Source of the DNA: Ignavibacteria bacterium
Lineage (GTDB): Bacteria > Bacteroidota > Ignavibacteria > Kapaibacteriales > UBA961
Assembly (NCBI GenBank): GCA_016873735.1
Contig: VGWD01000006.1
Span: forward strand, 1-64,000
Direction: 5' to 3'
DNA: 64,000 bases
Shown: positions 62,573 through 64,000 of the stretch, piece after piece
Position numbering within the stretch: position 1 is the first letter of the stretch
Layout of the letters: the number at the start of each line of letters is the position of its first letter
The notes under the pieces: model-generated
Database searches by the model: none
Told to the model about the DNA's origin: nothing
Seen by the model: the letters and a program-made list of their open reading frames with translations, nothing else
Translations under genes and position numbers: made by a program

Positions 62573-63972
62573 CTCCGTAGATATTGAGAATGGAAGACCA
62601 TCATCTTTTCTCTTGAATATTCTTTGATTGAGTAAGGAATTCCTCCCCATCCCAATCCTGATTGATTGCGTCCACCAAAAGGCATCCAGTCCACTCGAAA
62701 TGCCGTATGATCATTGTGCATCACGGCACTTGCATTCAATGATGTCATCACATTGAATGCAATATCAGTATTCTTTGTAAATATTGATGCCTGAAATCCA
62801 AAAGAAGAAGTATTTATGGTGCTGATTGCTTCATCAATCGTGGAATAAGCATGCAGACATAAAACTGGACCGAATATTTCCGAAGTAGATACCTTTGCAT
62901 TGATGGCCGGTTGTAATAACACTGTTGGCTCATGCATTGTTTCAGATACTATATTTCCGCCACAGACTATTTTTGCCCCTTGTTCAACGGCTTCCCGAAT
63001 CCATGACTGAACTCTCATTACCTCATTTGGATGTATGAGGGGTCCCCCATCGCTTTCATGTTGAAGTGGATCTCCGATTTTGAATCGCTGAACTTTTTCC
63101 TTCAATGCAGATGCAACATCATCAATGCATGATTGATGCACATACAAATGCTGCGTGCTCACACATACCTGACCCGAATGATACATTGCACCTTTTACTA
63201 TCTTATCTATGAACTCTTCGATTGTAACATCTTCTGCAAGTATGCTCGGTGACATTCCTCCATGTTCAAGTGCGCATCGCATTCCGGGTGCAAGCAGAGA
63301 ACGTAATTTCCAGCCTACTTCGGCCGAACCAATGAAAGAAAGAAATGCTATGCGGGTATCAGAAACAAGTTGTTGGGCCAAGGATGAAGTACAAATCAAT
63401 GCTTGACACCATTCTTTAGGTAAGCCGGCTGCATAAACCATATCGATGAATGTAAGGCATGTTCTCGGGGTGGAACTCGCCGGCTTGATTATGATAGGCG
63501 TACCTGCTGCAATTGCAGGTACCACTTGATGAACAATCAAATTGAGAGGATGATTGAATGCGCTAATCGCGAAAATCACTCCAATCGGTTCATTAATGGT
63601 AAATGCTAGTTTGTGTTGTGAACTCGCAGTCAATCCCATTGGAATTTCTGTCCCATGCATCGTATGCATGGTGTCAATCGCGCTCTTCACACCTTGAATC
63701 GCGCGCAGTACTTCCACCTTTGAATCAAGATAGGGTTTACCGCCTTCTTTCGCAGCCATGATGGTAAGCGATTCCACGGATTCTTCCATGATAGGAATTA
63801 GTCTTTCCAATATCGCTATTCTTTCATGCAAAGGAAGATGCATTGCTCGATTATGGAATAGAGCATATGCACGATCCACCATGCGCTCTGCATCCTGGTG
63901 ATTGTGCATCTGAACGCAATCAATCAATTCTCTTGTATATGGTGAAAACACCTGTAATTCATCTGCTTTCAT
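62569..63972 (-). CDS. Aldehyde dehydrogenase family protein
   Basis: 467 residues. The ALDH fold is shown by AISAFNHPLNLIVHQVVPAI, IIIKPASSTPRTCL, SFIGSAEVGWKLR, the catalytic glutamate in CALEHGGMSPS, the catalytic cysteine in YHSGQVCVSTQHLYV, and EIFGPVLCLHAY. The end MPFGGRNQSGLGWGGIPYS differs from the 31888 gene, and the sequence resembles the lactaldehyde/phosphonoacetaldehyde or GapN-related groups. Substrate unknown. Its upstream region lies at the right edge of the window, where only 28 bases are visible. Confidence 0.9.
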   Translation of the reverse strand: MKADELQVFSPYTRELIDCVQMHNHQDAERMVDRAYALFHNRAMHLPLHERIAILERLIPIMEESVESLTIMAAKEGGKPYLDSKVEVLRAIQGVKSAIDTMHTMHGTEIPMGLTASSQHKLAFTINEPIGVIFAISAFNHPLNLIVHQVVPAIAAGTPIIIKPASSTPRTCLTFIDMVYAAGLPKEWCQALICTSSLAQQLVSDTRIAFLSFIGSAEVGWKLRSLLAPGMRCALEHGGMSPSILAEDVTIEEFIDKIVKGAMYHSGQVCVSTQHLYVHQSCIDDVASALKEKVQRFKIGDPLQHESDGGPLIHPNEVMRVQSWIREAVEQGAKIVCGGNIVSETMHEPTVLLQPAINAKVSTSEIFGPVLCLHAYSTIDEAISTINTSSFGFQASIFTKNTDIAFNVMTSLNASAVMHNDHTAFRVDWMPFGGRNQSGLGWGGIPYSIKEYSREKMMVFHSQYLRR

Positions 63973-64000
63973 ATGTTCACTTGTATTTCATTCGAAATTA

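Noticed and set aside
31888-63972. Aromatic ring-cleavage pathway from two aldehyde dehydrogenases and an isomerase-like protein
   Set aside because: The genes are 29 kb apart and no dioxygenase, hydratase or aldolase of such a pathway is present; resemblance is at fold or subfamily level only.
1-64000. CRISPR arrays, insertion sequences, prophage or rRNA genes
   Set aside because: Reading the window showed no regular spaced repeats, transposase motifs, terminal inverted repeats of IS type or rRNA signatures.

Overview
This window looks like an ordinary stretch of chromosome from a bacterium of the Bacteroidota/Chlorobiota (FCB) branch. The clues are a large secreted protein ending in a type IX secretion (T9SS) sorting domain, long choice-of-anchor-D (ASH/Ig-like) repeats, an FG-GAP/ASPIC secreted protein, a DUF2723 membrane protein, few Shine-Dalgarno sequences, and promoter boxes of the Bacteroidota type (TTTG-N19-TAnnTTTR upstream of the tRNA gene). 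A Kapabacteria- or Ignavibacteria-like lineage is my best guess from the protein repertoire, but no rRNA is present to prove it. Composition looks even, coding density is very high, no gap between genes exceeds 200 bases, and I see no insertion sequence, prophage, CRISPR array or rRNA.

Layout. 1-2411 (-): FG-GAP/ASPIC secreted protein cut by the left edge. 2583-5436 (+): membrane Fe-S oxidoreductase and a nitroreductase. 5440-6561 (-): recF. 6703-8013 (+): a ClpB that stops after its first ATPase domain. 8025-9595 (-): TroA-type metal-binding lipoprotein coupled to pdxH. 9734-14181 (+): YbbR protein, dnaG and an M28 peptidase. 14147-15653 (-): folC and tRNA-Thr(UGU). 15719-21909 (+): tatD, tcdA, an RND pump and gamma-glutamyltransferase. 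21986-31887 (+): moxR, DUF885 lipoprotein, rnr, M61 peptidase, oligopeptidase B and two unknown membrane/secreted proteins, ending at a hairpin terminator. 31888-33327 (-): aldehyde dehydrogenase. 33464-42417 (+): TroC-type metal permease, the T9SS protein, alpha/beta hydrolase, lipoprotein, folP and the DUF2723 protein. 42418-46550 (-): xerC-type recombinase, SDR oxidoreductase, murQ, pyk. 46682-61777 (+): pccB, WG-repeat lipoprotein, rhomboid protease, arfB, CrtI-type desaturase, GH3/NagZ, RsmB-type methyltransferase, purH, MsbA-type exporter, leuS and a LolC/E-type permease. 61770-63972 (-): aldehyde dehydrogenase, a small barrel protein and dihydrofolate reductase.

How the parts fit. Most genes are housekeeping or general metabolism. 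Three themes recur: peptide hydrolysis (M28, DUF885, M61, S9 and GGT, mostly with export signals), folate metabolism in separate operons (folC, folP, folA, with purH as a user), and peptidoglycan recycling (murQ, nagZ). Nine gene pairs share a 4-base ATGA overlap, so translational coupling is the rule.

Most worth a second look: the half-length ClpB; the co-transcribed DUF2723 candidate O-mannosyltransferase and T9SS protein, whose Ig-like half carries about 25 copies of the Bacteroidota O-glycosylation motif D[ST][AILVMT]; the split Tro metal transporter; the RND pump without partners; and several inverted repeats in divergent promoter regions. I did not find a clearly undescribed multi-gene system.
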